A DNA stretch of 64,000 nt, from contig OY757025.1 in assembly GCA_963580285.1 (NCBI GenBank), positions 121,183,223 to 121,247,222 on the forward strand, given 5' to 3'. The DNA comes from Lucinisca nassula (lineage: Eukaryota > Mollusca > Bivalvia > Lucinida > Lucinidae). Under the pieces are notes generated by a model. That model did no database searches, was not told the DNA's origin, and worked only from the letters and a program-made list of their open reading frames with translations. A program made the position numbers and the translations under genes. Of this stretch, positions 23,080-34,197 are shown in pieces (the first letter of the stretch is position 1; the number at the start of each line of letters is the position of its first letter).

Positions 23080-23290
23080 GGCCTCCATGGCCTAGTGGGT
23101 AAGAGCGCTGACTCTTTAATCTTTAGGTCTCTCAATGTTGTGGTTTGAGCCTCGCTTGGGGTCACATGTGCGATGCCATGTTCTGCAAAGACAGGTCAGG
23201 TACGTGTCTTTGTTTTTCACACACCTCTGACCTCTGATTATCGATGGGCTCGAAATAAGTGAAATAATCATGAAAAAAGAAAAAAAAAAT
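23080..23290 (+). mobile_element. T3 tRNA-derived SINE, near full length
   Basis: cctccatggcctagtgggta agagcgctgactc, then tcacatgtgcgatgcc, then ctcgaaataagtgaaataat plus an A-rich tail. Read as pol III A- and B-box regions followed by a family body. Confidence 0.7.
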
Positions 23291-23544
23291 GATCATAAAT
23301 TAAGACTTTCAGTATTCTGTTTAAAAGGAACCTTGTAAACAAAACTTAGTGTCTTTGTGGTTGAGGGTAGGGTGGGGAGGAACCCATTTTATCTTACCGG
23401 TATATGCCAGAAATGCCAGGTGGGCTTTGCTCCAGACACAGCTGTACAATGTTTCTACTCCCTCTCTACCCCCAAAGCTGTTTGTGTGTGTGTTGGGTGG
23501 GGGTGGGGCTGGGGATGAGAGGCCTGGTGGGCTCTGTACTTAAT

Positions 23545-24752
23545 TATCCCCACGCTTTTCGAAGAAAAAGTGGGGATATTGGAATTGTCTTCGTCGTCCG
23601 TACGTCCGTACGTCCGTCCGTCCGTCTTACCGGACAACTCCTCCCACACTTTTACAGCTAGAAACTTAAAACTTTGGGAACTGATAGGTCTTTGGTCTGA
23701 GGAGTGCATGACACTTTCGGAATTTTGATCCTACCCCTAGGGGCCAGGCCAGGGGGTGGGGTGCCCTGGGGGTAAAAAATCAAAGTTTTCAGAACCTGGT
23801 CGTGTGACATATCAAATCGAACGGCATAATGAGTAGAATACATAACAATCAAAATTTGACCCCTAGGGTCAGGTTTGAGGTCACCAGAGGTCAAAAACTT
23901 GGATTTTCACCCCCATACCCCCTTTTTAACGATTACCGGATAACTCCTCCTACGCCGTTTCAGATAGAAACATGAAACTTTGGGAACTGATAGGTCTTTG
24001 GTCTGAGGAGTGCATGACACTTTCGGAATTTTGATCCTACCCCTAGGGGCCAGGCCAGGGGGTGGGGTGCCCCGGGGGTAAAAAATCTAAGTTTTCAGAA
24101 CCTGGTCGTGTGACATATCAAATCGAACGGTATAATAAGTAGAATACATAACAATCAAAATTTGACCCCTAGGGTCAGGTTTGAGGTCACCAGAGGTCAA
24201 AAACTTGGATTTTCACCCCCATAACCCCCTTTTTAACGATTACCGGATAACTCCTCCTACACCGTTTCAGATAGAAACATGAAACTTTGGGCACTGATAG
24301 GTCTTTGGTCTGAGGAGTGCATGACACTTTTGGAATTTTGATCCTACCCCTAGGGGCCAGGCCAGGGGGTGGGGTGCTCCGGGAGTAAAAAATCAAAGTT
24401 TTCAGAACCTGGTCGTGTGACATATCAAATCGAACGGCATAATGAGTAGAATACATAACAATCAAAATTTGACCCATAGGGTCAGGTTTGAGGTCACCAG
24501 AGGTCAAAAACTTTGATTTTCACCCCCATAACATCCTTTTTAACGATTACCGGATAACTCCTTCTACGCCGTTTCAGATAGAAACATGAAACTTCGGGAA
24601 GTGATAGGTCTTTGGTCTGAGGAGTGCATGACACTTTCGGAATTTTGATCTTAAGATTGGGTGGGAGTTGCAATTGAGAACTTATATAGTGGCGTATCTT
24701 TAAAAAAGCGTGGGGATATGCGATGGCGTGCCATCGACTGCGCGATTCTAGT
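23545..24752 (+). mobile_element. Tandem-core (Helentron/HINE-like) element, 307-bp units
   Basis: The 5' fold-back is tatccccacgcttttcg / aaaaagtggggata. About 3.3 units of 307 bp follow (gatagaaacatgaaacttt ... ttgatcctacccctagg). The 5' arm returns inverted (aaaaaagcgtggggata), then the palindrome gatggcgtgccatc and the terminus gattCTAGT. T flanks both sides. An inverted second copy is at 57518-58718. Confidence 0.7.
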
Positions 24753-24897
24753 TTGACCTGTTTTGCAGTAGTTCAAAGGTTTGTTGGTAGCATGTCAGGA
24801 CAGATGTTACACCCACAACAGTAAATTATATTTCTAGCCTTGAACCCCAAATGACCCAGTAGGGCAGTTTTGACTCAAGAGTAAACAATGAATAATA

Positions 24898-25094
24898 CCA
24901 TAATGATCCTAAGTATTGGGACTGACAGGCCTAAGCAAACAGTGCAGACCCAGATCAGACTGCTCCTGAAGGAGCAGTCTGATCAGGGTCTACACTGTTT
25001 GTCATTCTGTCTGCACCTTTTGGACTCCTTGCTGGATTTATTAAAATTTTAGGAAAAATCTCAAGGTGTCTGAATTTTTAGGACTTTTATGGTA
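24898..25094 (-). mobile_element. B4-type palindrome element
   Basis: tgatcctaagtattgggact, the palindrome cagactgctcctgaaggagc, and aaggtgtctgaatttttagg. It shares the B core but has no CCC/TTAA edges that I can see. Confidence 0.6.
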
Positions 25095-25149
25095 GCTACA
25101 GTATGGGAGGTTAAGTTTCATTTGAAGCACTGGAAAAAAAGGTCCTGAA

Positions 25150-25215
25150 TGGGGAGGGGGGTGCTCGATATGAGTGAAATAATCTTGAAAGGTCTGTAAA
25201 ACCAAAACTTAAAAA
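25150..25215 (+). mobile_element. T3 SINE 3' fragment with A-rich tail
   Basis: gctcgatatgagtgaaataa tcttgaaaggtctgtaaaac then poly-A. Confidence 0.55.
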
Positions 25216-25327
25216 AAAAAAAGAAAAAAAAAAAGAGAAACACAGTGATTCAAACTACCCCTATCTTGAATAAGTTTTCATAGAGCAGTTAATGATAAAA
25301 CTTTGTTTACTAATAGCTTAAACATAG

Positions 25328-25393
25328 ATAGTTTGTGGGTGCTCGTTTTAATTGCCTCATTGGGGCGATTCTAACGAGTACCCACAAGGTAGG
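25328..25393. repeat. Hairpin C
   Basis: gtgggtgctcgttttaattg / cgattctaacgagtacccac. Confidence 0.7.
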
Positions 25394-25399
25394 TCTTGT

Positions 25400-26001
25400 T
25401 TCGTTTGTTTGGTTTGATATGAGGTTTGATGTCCCAGTCAACACTCTAAAGGTCATTTTGGAGATGTTGCTTCAGATTTTGTGGGACTTTTACCCGACAT
25501 TGAGATGAAATGACATCTCAAGCCCTGCTGCCCAATGCAACCATTAGGATTTATATGCATGGACAGTCCAACTTGCGCGGCCCCCACCCATAGGGGCTTG
25601 AAGAAATATATGGGCTGCATGATGCTTCCATGCAGAGCTGAATCCGGCCCGCACACTAGTACTGGTAAACCGCTTAGAGGAGCTAAGCCTGGCAGACTGT
25701 CCATGCTAATAAACCCTATTGGTTTCATTGGGCGACAGGGCTTGAGATGTCATTTCATCTCAATGTCAGGTAAAAGTCCCACAAAATTGGAAGCAACGTC
25801 TCCAAAATGACCTTTACAGTGTTGACAGGGACGTTAAACCTCAAATCAAACAAACAAACAGTCCAACTTGCACCACTTTTCCTTGGCAGGCTTAGAACCT
25901 TCAAGCAGTTTACCAGTACTCAAGTGCGGTCAGTTTCAGCTCTGCGTGGAAGCATGATGCAGTCCAATCTATTTCTTCAAGCCCCAATGGCCGGGGGCTG
26001 T
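25400..26001 (-). mobile_element. SINE-A (-), interrupted by a SINE-A (+)
   Basis: The tail-side half is 25400-25576 and the head-side half 25858-26001 (ttcaagccccaatggccggg). Confidence 0.75.
25577..25857 (+). mobile_element. SINE-A nested in SINE-A, 14-bp target-site duplication
   Basis: acagtccaacttgc occurs at 25563-25576 and 25858-25871; the first three bases of the second copy may belong to the tail. Full head (ggcccccacccataggggct) and tail. Confidence 0.85.
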
Positions 26002-26179
26002 CCTATATCTTGGAATAGAAATAAGAAAAATCATGTATACCCTGTGAACCCCAATTTTCCCTATTTTTAAAATGGGGTCTAGAGAGGTGTAACCCCAGTG
26101 TTCATTAGATTGACTTGTTAATGTGATGTGAAGTTTGACAGTATGTAGTGGAAGATTCCATTTGTCTTATAGGAGTTAA

Positions 26180-26375
26180 CCCTTATCCTGCTGAATAAAT
26201 AACTAAAGCCACACCCATTTTTGACTATCCTTCAATCAAATTACTTGATATAATGTATTTTTCAACTGCATGACAAAACCTTGTAGATCCTGATTAGAGA
26301 TGGCTTCTTTAGAAGTCATAGAAGCCATCTCTGATCTGGATAAGGTAGGGGTTGCTGTGTTCAGCAGGATAAGGG
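26180..26375 (+). mobile_element. piggyBac-like MITE, subfamily B2
   Basis: TTAA at 26176-26179, CCCTTATCCTGCTGAATA ... CAGCAGGATAAGGG, then tttag (right TTAA decayed). Confidence 0.7.
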
Positions 26376-26411
26376 TTTAGCATGTTGGAGTAGGTTTTGT
26401 CAAGCCTTATT

Positions 26412-26440
26412 CCCCCCCCCCCACCCCCCCCCCCCCCCCC
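26412..26440. repeat. Poly-C run
   Basis: C-rich tract with one A interruption, followed by cacc repeats and poly-A. Confidence 0.9.
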
Positions 26441-26686
26441 TCACCAACACCACTGCCACCACCACCAAAAAAAAACAAAAAAACTTATTTGCTCAATAAT
26501 TTTTGTTGGCACTTTGTGGGTTAATCCGAGACCTGATTTGTGAAGAAAAAAAATAGTAAAAAGCCCAGAACATGTTTTCTTTGTATACTTAGGAATGTTG
26601 ATTGAACTATTATCTGGATTTCTTTTTCACCTGTATTTTGTATAGGATTGCGTCATACCTGTGTAGAGTTATAGAAATAACCTTAA

Positions 26687-26874
26687 CCCATAAAATGCCA
26701 ATCACGTCTGCTTAAATGTCATCAAAGTAATTTTTTTGCAAACAGTGTGGAATATAGGAGCAGTCTAATCTGGGCCCACACTGTTTGCCTGTATGCAAAA
26801 ATATTTTTAAAAAGTTTGAAAAAACATTCAGCGGATGACAATTTCAGATGTAGTTTTTCTTGGCGTCGTAAGGG
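26687..26874 (-). mobile_element. piggyBac-like MITE, subfamily B3, TTAA both sides
   Basis: TTAA at 26683-26686 and 26875-26878; CCCATAAAATGCCAATCACG ... TTGGCGTCGTAAGGG. Confidence 0.75.
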
Positions 26875-26878
26875 TTAA

Positions 26879-27380
26879 TGCTTATGGCACAAATTACCAT
26901 ATAGCAGATGACATTCTTTTTTTTCCGGTGATGTCAGGCAGTATTTTTTTGTAAAAATTAAAATAATAAAAATGTCATCTGTTGATTAAGTCACTTGTGC
27001 ACCCCATCATTTCTGGAGCAGACGACAATATGATTATTGAAAATATTTTTCATGGTAAATTAGGTTCGACATTACATTCACATGTATTATCGGGTCTAAT
27101 TTTCACCGTACACTTCCAAAATACTGTCGGCTAGTTGTGATTAACAGTCGAAGTGTTAAGTTTGTTTAACACTTATAGGATTAATATTGGCAATAAATGT
27201 GGGTTGTCACGTTAGGTCAAGTCACGTATTTGGTTCACTGTGTAGAGATTATGTCAATTATATGTGTTATGACAGGTATATGACTTGTTATTTACAAAAT
27301 TTACACAAGGTATAAAACTAAACAGGGCAGGTAGCATGTCTGCACTTTATTGTAAGTCTGCAGAAGTTTTCTCCCTTGAG
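26879..27380. other. Intron-like low-copy sequence upstream of the exon
   Basis: AT-rich, no family match. A degenerate B3-like fragment follows at 27382-27500 (gtttggacccatatcagact). Confidence 0.4.
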
Positions 27381-27654
27381 CTAACCCATTTGTGCCAATT
27401 ACAACAATTGTCATGCTGTGTATTTTACAAGTCATTTTTGTAAACAGTTTGGACCCATATCAGACTGCTCCTCTGATCAAGGTCCACACTGTTTGCCTGT
27501 GAGAAAACATATGGTTGAAAAGGTCACAAGAATACACAGCAGATGCCGTTTTTTTCTTAGCAAATTAAATCCAAAGTTAGCACTTTCAAACACGCCAGAG
27601 GTCCCATTTTCCCTGATGGGTCACATAGTTTAGAAGACAAGTGTTACCATAATG

Positions 27655-27676
27655 GTATAAACTTTTCTTCTTTCAG
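27655..27676 (+). promoter_or_regulatory. Splice acceptor of the AMPK gamma-like exon
   Basis: aacttttcttctttcag, a long pyrimidine tract ending in CAG before gatttgagtcag. Confidence 0.8.
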
Positions 27677-28267
27677 GATTTGAGTCAGTTTGCTATGCCA
27701 CTTATGGAGACGGGTGATCCACCATCTCCCATGAACCCCCTCGTGTCGTCGATGGACAGTGTTGATGGGGATTTCCGACCACGCTCAGGGTCTACGGGTA
27801 TACGGGGACTTTTTGCCGGTAAAGACAGACACCGGAAAAAGTCTGGTGATGAATCTACCAAAGGAAATTCGCCTTCAACCTCATCAAAAGTTAAAAACTT
27901 CTTCGATTCAATTCGACCACGCTCAAAATCAGATTTATCAGGTGTGAAAAAACCTAATAAAAAAGCAATTCAAGCTGCAAGAATGCGTATGGACCAATCA
28001 ATGGACGAATCAACACTTAGTGCCTTAAACAATGGTGATGTAAATGTTTCTATTCCAACAAACACTGCTGTTCCCCCGGGGGCTCAAGGAAGTGCAACCC
28101 CGATGGGAGCCATTCTCACAGGACAGCTCACAGTGCCAAATTCGCGGGCTCGGCATCAGTCGGGTCCTCCCACGGCGGTGGATCAGTTTTCTCATCGGTA
28201 TCGACCGAGAGCGATGTCCGATTCCAAGCAACAGAGACCTAACATGAAGAAAGTTTTGATACACCAG
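27677..28267 (+). CDS. PRKAG2-like: Internal exon of an AMPK gamma-2-like subunit gene (N-terminal extension)
   Basis: The exon is 197 codons, phase 0 at both ends. It lies between an acceptor (cttttcttctttcag) and a donor (cag|gtaagt). It opens DLSQFAMPLMETGD, close to the PRKAG2 N-terminal motif DLSSFAMPLLDGD, which I recall at residue 39 of the human long isoform, just after exon 1. The product is low-complexity and basic, rich in Ser, Pro and Arg. Three Arg-directed motifs of the RxRxxS type are visible: RPRSGS (residues 34-39), RPRSKS (80-85) and RPRAMS (176-181), with a VKNFFDSIRPRSKSD block at 72-86. In the family this region precedes four CBS repeats that bind AMP/ATP in the heterotrimeric energy-sensing kinase; no CBS sequence is in this window. 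Translation past the donor runs into a repeat, which supports splicing there. Codon use and lack of repeat identity separate it from its surroundings. The exon call is strong. The family assignment rests on the short opening motif plus overall character. Confidence 0.8.
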
Positions 28268-28276
28268 GTAAGTTAC
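28268..28276 (+). promoter_or_regulatory. Splice donor of the AMPK gamma-like exon
   Basis: caccag|gtaagtta closely matches the metazoan donor consensus and closes the frame in phase 0. Confidence 0.8.
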
Positions 28277-28314
28277 ATGATACTATGCATCATATTCCAA
28301 GGCCCAGTTATTCC

Positions 28315-28508
28315 ATTCACCATATTTGCATTATTTGCTGGCTCCCAGCTTGCACATTGTAAATATTGGAAAAACAGGTAACCCGACCCCCCTGACTATG
28401 AAAGGTAGACCCCCCTGACCATGAAAGGTCAGGGGGGTCTGGTTACCTGTTTTTCCAAAACAGATAACCTTCAGACTAGGAACCAGCAGATAATGCAAAT
28501 AAGGTGAA
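28315..28508 (-). mobile_element. Family D element, 48 bp downstream of the exon
   Basis: attcaccatatttgcattat ... aatgcaaataaggtgaata. It is in the opposite orientation to 22351-22524. An extra ~24-bp copy of gacccccctgac.atgaaagg sits at its centre. Confidence 0.65.
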
Positions 28509-28575
28509 TATATTCAAAGAATCATTCAAGGGTCCCCAGTTATTCCATATATTCTGTATATTCAAAGTTGTAAAA

Positions 28576-28733
28576 GAAGCCTCCGTGGTCGAGTGGTTAC
28601 GCTACTCGCCTTGTAAACCAGGGGTCGCAGGTTCGATCCCGGGCTTCTCCAGACTTTCGGATGAGTCTTTAAACCGAGGTCCCGTCTCCGTATGACCTTA
28701 GCTGTTGGTGGGACGTAAAACTGAAACACTCAC
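28576..28733 (+). mobile_element. tRNA-derived SINE, family T1, 13-bp target-site duplication
   Basis: The tRNA-like head (gcctccgtggtcgagtggtt; B box caggttcgatcccgg) is followed by a body ending gttggtgggacgtaaaactg and (cact)n. tcaaagttgtaaa flanks it at 28562-28574 and 28734-28746. The head folds tRNA-like, but the element is a retrotransposon, not a tRNA gene. Confidence 0.8.
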
Positions 28734-29241
28734 TCAAAGTTGTAAATATTCACGGGGCTCCCAGTTATTCCATTCATTCAAAGCAACATTGCAGGGCCCA
28801 ATTCCATATATATATTCAAATTCCATATATATATTCAAAGAATCTTTCCAGGGCCCACAATTATTCCATGTATTCAACCTAATTATGTTGAAAACAACAT
28901 TCAAGGGCCCCCACTTATTCCTTATATATATTCAAAGCAATATACTCATAAGAGTTTGATTATTGTCAAAATCTGACACGTATCATGGAAGTTATGGCCC
29001 TTTGTTCTTCAAATAATGCTGAAATTAGCCGTGTCTGTGTTTACCTACAGTCTGTGTTTACGTATCGATCGCCAAATAACTTGATACATGGCTTTGCATT
29101 TAGAAGACTTTGCATGAGTTTGATCATCATCAAAATCTGACATATATCAGAGTTACCGCCCTTTGTTCATGAAATTTTATACATGTTCCTCATTTGCTCA
29201 AAAATGCTTGTTTGCAATTCAATTTTTTGTCACTTACTCAT

Positions 29242-29272
29242 GGGGGGGGGGGGGGGTGTGGGGGGGGGGGGG
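29242..29272. repeat. Poly-G tracts
   Basis: Two G runs split by tgtg. Confidence 0.9.
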
Positions 29273-29338
29273 TGTATATTAGTCGTTCAATCTTATTCAA
29301 GATTTTGAACAGCTATGGTAAGGAGTTGAGGAATCCAA

Positions 29339-29636
29339 ATTTTGTTTGATTTGAGGTTTAACGTCCCCGTCAACACTGTAAAGGTCATTTTGGAGATGTT
29401 GCTTCCAATTTTGTTGGACTTTTACCCAACATTGAGATGAAATGACATCTTAAGCCCTGTCGCCCAATGAAACCAATAGAGTTTATTAGCATGGGCGGTC
29501 CGCCTCGAACCGCAGTTCCTGGACAGGCTTAGATCCTCTATCAGTTTACCAGTACTAGTGTGCGGGCCGGATTCAGCTCTGTGTGGAAGCTTCATGCAGC
29601 CAATATATTTCTTCAAGCCCCTGTGGGCTGGGGCCA
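29339..29636 (-). mobile_element. SINE-A, 11-bp target-site duplication
   Basis: gaggaatccaa at 29328-29338 and 29637-29647. Full length. Confidence 0.85.
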
Positions 29637-29886
29637 GAGGAATCCAACTACTTAGGGTACATATGGTATTGCAAATTTTTTATGTAAATAAAATTTTATA
29701 TATGGTATTGCAAGTTTTTTATGTGAATAAAAAAAAAATGGTCAAAACAATTGGTCTGCAGAATTACTTTGGAAGGGAAATAGCCAATACTGGCGAAACA
29801 ATCCAGTCTTAAATAAATGACTTCCCTTTATTCCAAAAAACAACAACAAGAAGTCTAATTTATTTAATGATTTGCTGTTATTTATT

Positions 29887-30050
29887 GAAGCCTCTGTGGT
29901 GTAGTGGTTATGCTACTCAACTTGTAAACCAGGGGTCGAAGGATCGATCCCGGGCTTCTCCAGATTTTCGGATGCGTCTTTAAACTGAGGTACCGTCTCC
30001 ATATGACCTTAGCTGTTGTTGAGACGTAAAACTAAATCACTCACTCACTC
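29887..30050 (+). mobile_element. tRNA-derived SINE, family T1
   Basis: gcctctgtggtgtagtggtt ... ggatcgatcccgggcttctc ... gttgttgagacgtaaaact + (cact)n. Confidence 0.7.
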
Positions 30051-30409
30051 ATATTAATTGACCAACTAAATGACTAACAGTGGAGATACCAGTCAGATAG
30101 CATCAGAGAAAAATGTTTCTGATGCCATCTGATCTGCATTTTCATTGTTTGCAAAGCTGTATCTACACAGTTGTGCATTTCTTAAAAAAAAAACAAAAAA
30201 AACACACACACATACATGCAAAAATAAAAAAAAAAAAAAAAAACAACAACATGGAAACTGATCTGGACAATGGACCTTGCCCCAGCTCTTTATAAATTCA
30301 GTTGACTGACAAACAGTGAAGACCCAGACTGGAAGCCATCTGATCTGAATTAACACTGTTTGCAGAGGCAGCTAGAGCATTATCCTGGTTCAACAAGACA
30401 AGAGTTACC

Positions 30410-30710
30410 ATTTGTTTGTTTGTTTATTTGATGTCAGGTTTAACGTCCCTGTCAACACTGTAAAGGTAATTTTTGAGATTTTGCTTCCAATTTTGTGAGA
30501 CTTTTACCCGACATTCAGATGAAATTACATCTCAATCCCTGCCGTGCAATGAAACCAAAGGGATTTATAAGCATGGACAGGTCGACTCGCACCGATTTGC
30601 CTGGGCAGGCTTAAATCCTCTAAGCTGCTTACCAGTTCTCGGTGCAGGTTGGTTTCAGCTCTGCGTGGAAGTATCATACAGCCCATCTATTTCTTAAAGC
30701 CCTGATGAGC
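30410..30710 (-). mobile_element. SINE-A, 11-bp target-site duplication
   Basis: caagagttacc at 30399-30409 and 30711-30721. Tail (ttgtttgtttgtttatttga) at the low end. Confidence 0.85.
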
Positions 30711-30719
30711 CAAGAGTTA

Positions 30720-31050
30720 CCGTAAAAATCATAAAAATTCGGACACCTTAGAACTTGCTTTAACCCATTTAGTACTGGTAACCCCTTTAGGGATACCTTG
30801 GCAAACAGTGCAGGCCCAGATCAGATGCCGAATTAGATGCCGCAGAATGCGGCATCTGATCAGGGCCTGCACTATTTGCTAACAGGATTTCCCATAAACG
30901 AAAAAATAGACCTGACCCCCCTTATATGACAAATGAGCTTGTCCAACATATAGCAATGGAAGAGTCCACTATTATACAATGGGTTAATTCTCCTAAAATT
31001 TTAACAAATTTGTTTCATGAAGCAGCAAGGAGGCCAAATAATGCAGAACA
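30720..31050 (+). mobile_element. B4-type element interrupted by a B5 MITE
   Basis: gtaaaaatcataaaaattcg gacaccttagaacttgct | B5 | ttctcctaaaattttaacaa atttgtttcatgaagcagca. Confidence 0.65.
30764..30983 (+). mobile_element. piggyBac-like MITE, subfamily B5, TTAA both sides
   Basis: TTAA at 30760-30763 and 30984-30987; CCCATTTAGTACTGGTAAC ... TATTATACAATGGG. It sits within a B4 copy whose uninterrupted text elsewhere reads tgctgtaattctcc, so only the TTAA is duplicated. Confidence 0.8.
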
Positions 31051-31102
31051 TCACTTTAACAAGTCCATGAAATGAACAACCCTCTAAATAGAAGTAGAGG
31101 CA

Positions 31103-31412
31103 ACTAGAGCAGCAGTCGATGGTATACCATCGCAAATACCCGCTTTTCCTATGAACAAGCCTTTTCTTAGAAATTTGACCTTTGACCTCACCCCATGACC
31201 CCAAGGGGTCAGATGAAAATTTCGACACCTTCATGCACATCTGCAGTCCCCAAGCAATGTCTGTACCAAGTTTGGTCACTGTAGGTAAAGAAATAAAAAA
31301 GTAGTTGCATTCACAAGAAGCGTGACAGACGGAAGGACAGACGGACGTCCGGATGGACGGACACCCGTGACGAAAATAATATACCCGTTTTTTTTTAAAA
31401 AAAGCAGGTATA
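31103..31412 (-). mobile_element. Short tandem-core-type (Helentron/HINE-like) element
   Basis: On the minus strand it starts TATACCTGCTTTTTTT and ends with the palindrome gatggtataccatc, then gactgctgctCTAGT. T flanks (minus) both sides. (gacgga)n-like text near the 5' end, single core unit. Confidence 0.6.
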
Positions 31413-31734
31413 ATGATGAGGAATCAATACAATCAACCCATAGCTCCCATCAGAGACACCAAAGGGAAAAAAACACAAACATGCATCAACAGACCTAATG
31501 GAAACACCAACAGTGGAAAGCCAAAAGGACAGTTATTTTCCCACAAAATGGCCAATAGGCTATCCAAAATAAAATAACAAAAGTGACACAAACACCTAAA
31601 GACATTCCATAACAAAAATAAATCGCGAAAGAAGAACTGCCTTGGAACGGTCAGCGGAAACGAATTCCACCGGGGGGCTTAAATCGATTTTATGTGGCCA
31701 CAATCCTCGCCCTTATTTCCATCGCGATTTAGAC

Positions 31735-31960
31735 AAATAAACCCCACTTTATATACAAAAATATGGGGGTTTATAGGGGTATACATTATTTTTCTTACTT
31801 TTTCTCAAAAACATAGGTTGTGGGTAGTCGTTAGAACTGCCTCTATGAGGGGGTTCTAATGAGCACCTACAGGCTACATGTATGTTTGAACATTTTGCAA
31901 ATTTTCGTCAGAAAAATAATAGTTGTGAAGATTTGAAAAAAAAAATACAAAAAATAAAAA
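31735..31960 (+). mobile_element. Foldback element, variant C2, right part
   Basis: aaccccactttatatacaaa, hairpin at about 31812-31878 (gtgggtagtcgttagaactg). The left end may be the fragment at 31050-31090, displaced by the insertion between. Confidence 0.5.
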
Positions 31961-31981
31961 GCACTATTTGACATGGATGTG

Positions 31982-32177
31982 TGTTTGTTTGATTTGAGGT
32001 TTAACGTCCCCGTCAACACTGTAAAGGTCATTTTGGAGACGTTGCTTCCAATTTTGTGGGACTTTTACCCGACATTGAGATGAGTTCCTGGACAGGCTTA
32101 GATACTTTAAACGGTTTACCAGTACTAGTGTGGGGGCCGGATTCAGCTCTGCGTAGAAGCATCATGCAGCCCATATA
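31982..32177 (-). mobile_element. SINE-A with ~85-bp internal deletion
   Basis: attgagatga joins directly to gttcctggacaggcttag at 32083. The head is truncated at gcagcccatatatggg. Confidence 0.7.
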
Positions 32178-32420
32178 TGGGAATGGCAAACAGTGTACCT
32201 GATCAGACTGTTCCTTCAGGAGCAGTCTGATCAGGGTCTGCACTGTTGGCTTTCTCCAGATATTAGGTAGAAAATCTTTTGCCATGAACCCATTTTAAAC
32301 GGGAAACATCAAAACATGGCCACTGGCTAAATGTTCAGACCAGATTAGACTCTGATCAGGGTCTCCACTGTTTGCAAACAAATTTTGCCATAAATGATTA
32401 TTGAAGCACCCACCTCTTAA

Positions 32421-34197
32421 CCCTTGTCCTGCTGAATATTTATATATGCCGCACCCACTACCGATTATCAACAAATCAGATTACTTGATGCAAATTATTA
32501 TAGCCCCGCTTTGAAAAAGTGGGGCTATATTGGATTTGCCATGTCCTTCTGTCATTCCGTAATTCCGTGATTCCGTTAATTTGTGTTGGCTCCATAACTT
32601 TGTATATGCTTAACATATTTTCATGAAACTTCACACAAATGTTAAACACCATAAGACAATGTGCAAAGCGAAGGAATTATAACTGTGGATTGCCTACTTT
32701 TGGAGTTATTGCCCTTTGAACATTTTCCGTAATTCCGTGATTCCGTTAATTTGTGTTGGCTCCATAACTTTGTATCTGCTTAACATATTTTCATGAAACT
32801 TCACACAAATGTTAAACACCATAAGACAATGTGCAGAGCGAAGGAATTATAACTGTGGATTGCCTACTTTTGGAGTTATTGCCCTTTGAACATTGAAAAA
32901 TGGCAATTTTAATTGTGTCCGCTTCATAACTCGAAAACCGTTTGAGATATTTTTAGGAAACTTCACACAAATGTTAAGCACTATGAGACGATGTGCAGAG
33001 CGCAGGAACCATAACTCTGCATTGCTTATTTTTGGAGTTATTGCCCTTTGAACATTGAAAAATGGCAATTTTAACAGTGTCCGCTTCATAACTCGAAAAC
33101 CGTTTGAGATAATTTCATGAAACTTCACACAAATGTTAAGCACTATGAGACAATGTGCAGAGCGCAAGAACCATAACTCAGGTTTTCGTATTTTCTGTGT
33201 GTCTGTCTGTGTGTCTGTCTGTGTCTGTTAACAATTTTCGTGTCCGCTCCATAACTTTAAAACCCATTCACATATTTTCATGAAACTTCACACAAACATT
33301 AAACACCATGCGATGGTGTGCAGAGTGCAGGAACCATAACTCTGGATTGCCTAATTTTTGAGTTATTTCCCTTTGAATATTGAAAAATATCAATTTTAGC
33401 CGTCTTTGCTCGATAACTCAAAAACCGTTTGAGATAATTTTATGAAACTTCACACAAATGTAAAGCACCATATTACGTGTGCAGAGCGCAGGAACCCAAA
33501 CTCTGGATTGTCTACTTTTTCAGTTATAGGCTTTTGAATATTAAAAAATGGCAATTTTAACTATGTCCGCTCCATAACCATTTCTGATATTTTCATGAAA
33601 CTTCAAATAAATGAAAAGCACCTTGAGATGATGTGCAGAGTGCAGGAACCATAAGTCTGGTTTGCCTACTTTAGGAGTTATTGCCCTTTGAACATTTAAA
33701 AAGGCAATTTTGACTGTGTCGGCTCCATAACTCACAAACCATTTGAGATATTTTCATGACACTTCACACAAGTGTAAAGCACCATGAGACAATGTGCAGA
33801 GCGCAGGAACCCTGACTCTGATTTGCCTACTTTAGGAGTTATTACCCTTTGAACATTGAAAAATGGAAGATGAAATTTAGTATAAACATGGACATTCTGG
33901 TAATGTATCATGCTCATTGAAATGAGGGACAAGGGCTCACAACTCTTAGAGTTTTTCCAGATAATGTAAAATTTTCAACAGTTATTTCTTGTTCATAACT
34001 GTTTTCTCTGCAGCTTAAATAACTTTCTTCTCTGACAGCGCTGAAGCGGGGCTATAGTCAGATCCTCTGACAGCTCTAGTTGCAACAAATTCACAATTTG
34101 AATGCCAAACGATGTAGATCCTGATCAGATGGCTTCGTCAGATCTGGATCTACATTGTTTCAAAGATAAGGCATATCCGGGATTAGCAGAACAAGGG
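32421..34197 (+). mobile_element. piggyBac-like MITE B2, split by a tandem-core element
   Basis: Left part 32421-32498 (CCCTTGTCCTGCTGAATA...gcaaattat) and right part 34081-34197 (tgcaacaaattcacaattt ... AACAAGGG). TTAA at 32417-32420 and 34198-34201. Confidence 0.8.
32499..34080 (+). mobile_element. Tandem-core (Helentron/HINE-like) element inside a B2 MITE
   Basis: The 5' fold-back is TATAGCCCCGCTTTG / gtggggctata. About nine ~120-160 bp units follow (tccataactttgta... ggagttattgccctttgaa). The 5' arm returns inverted (gaagcggggctata), and the terminus is cagctCTAGT. Removing it rejoins gcaaattat|tgcaacaaattc, identical to an intact B2 at 22180. Confidence 0.75.

Noticed and set aside
27759..28264. 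Overlapping frames at 27759, 28044 and 28025 (-) as extra genes
   Set aside because: Shadows of the AMPK gamma-like exon in other frames, with no splice logic of their own.
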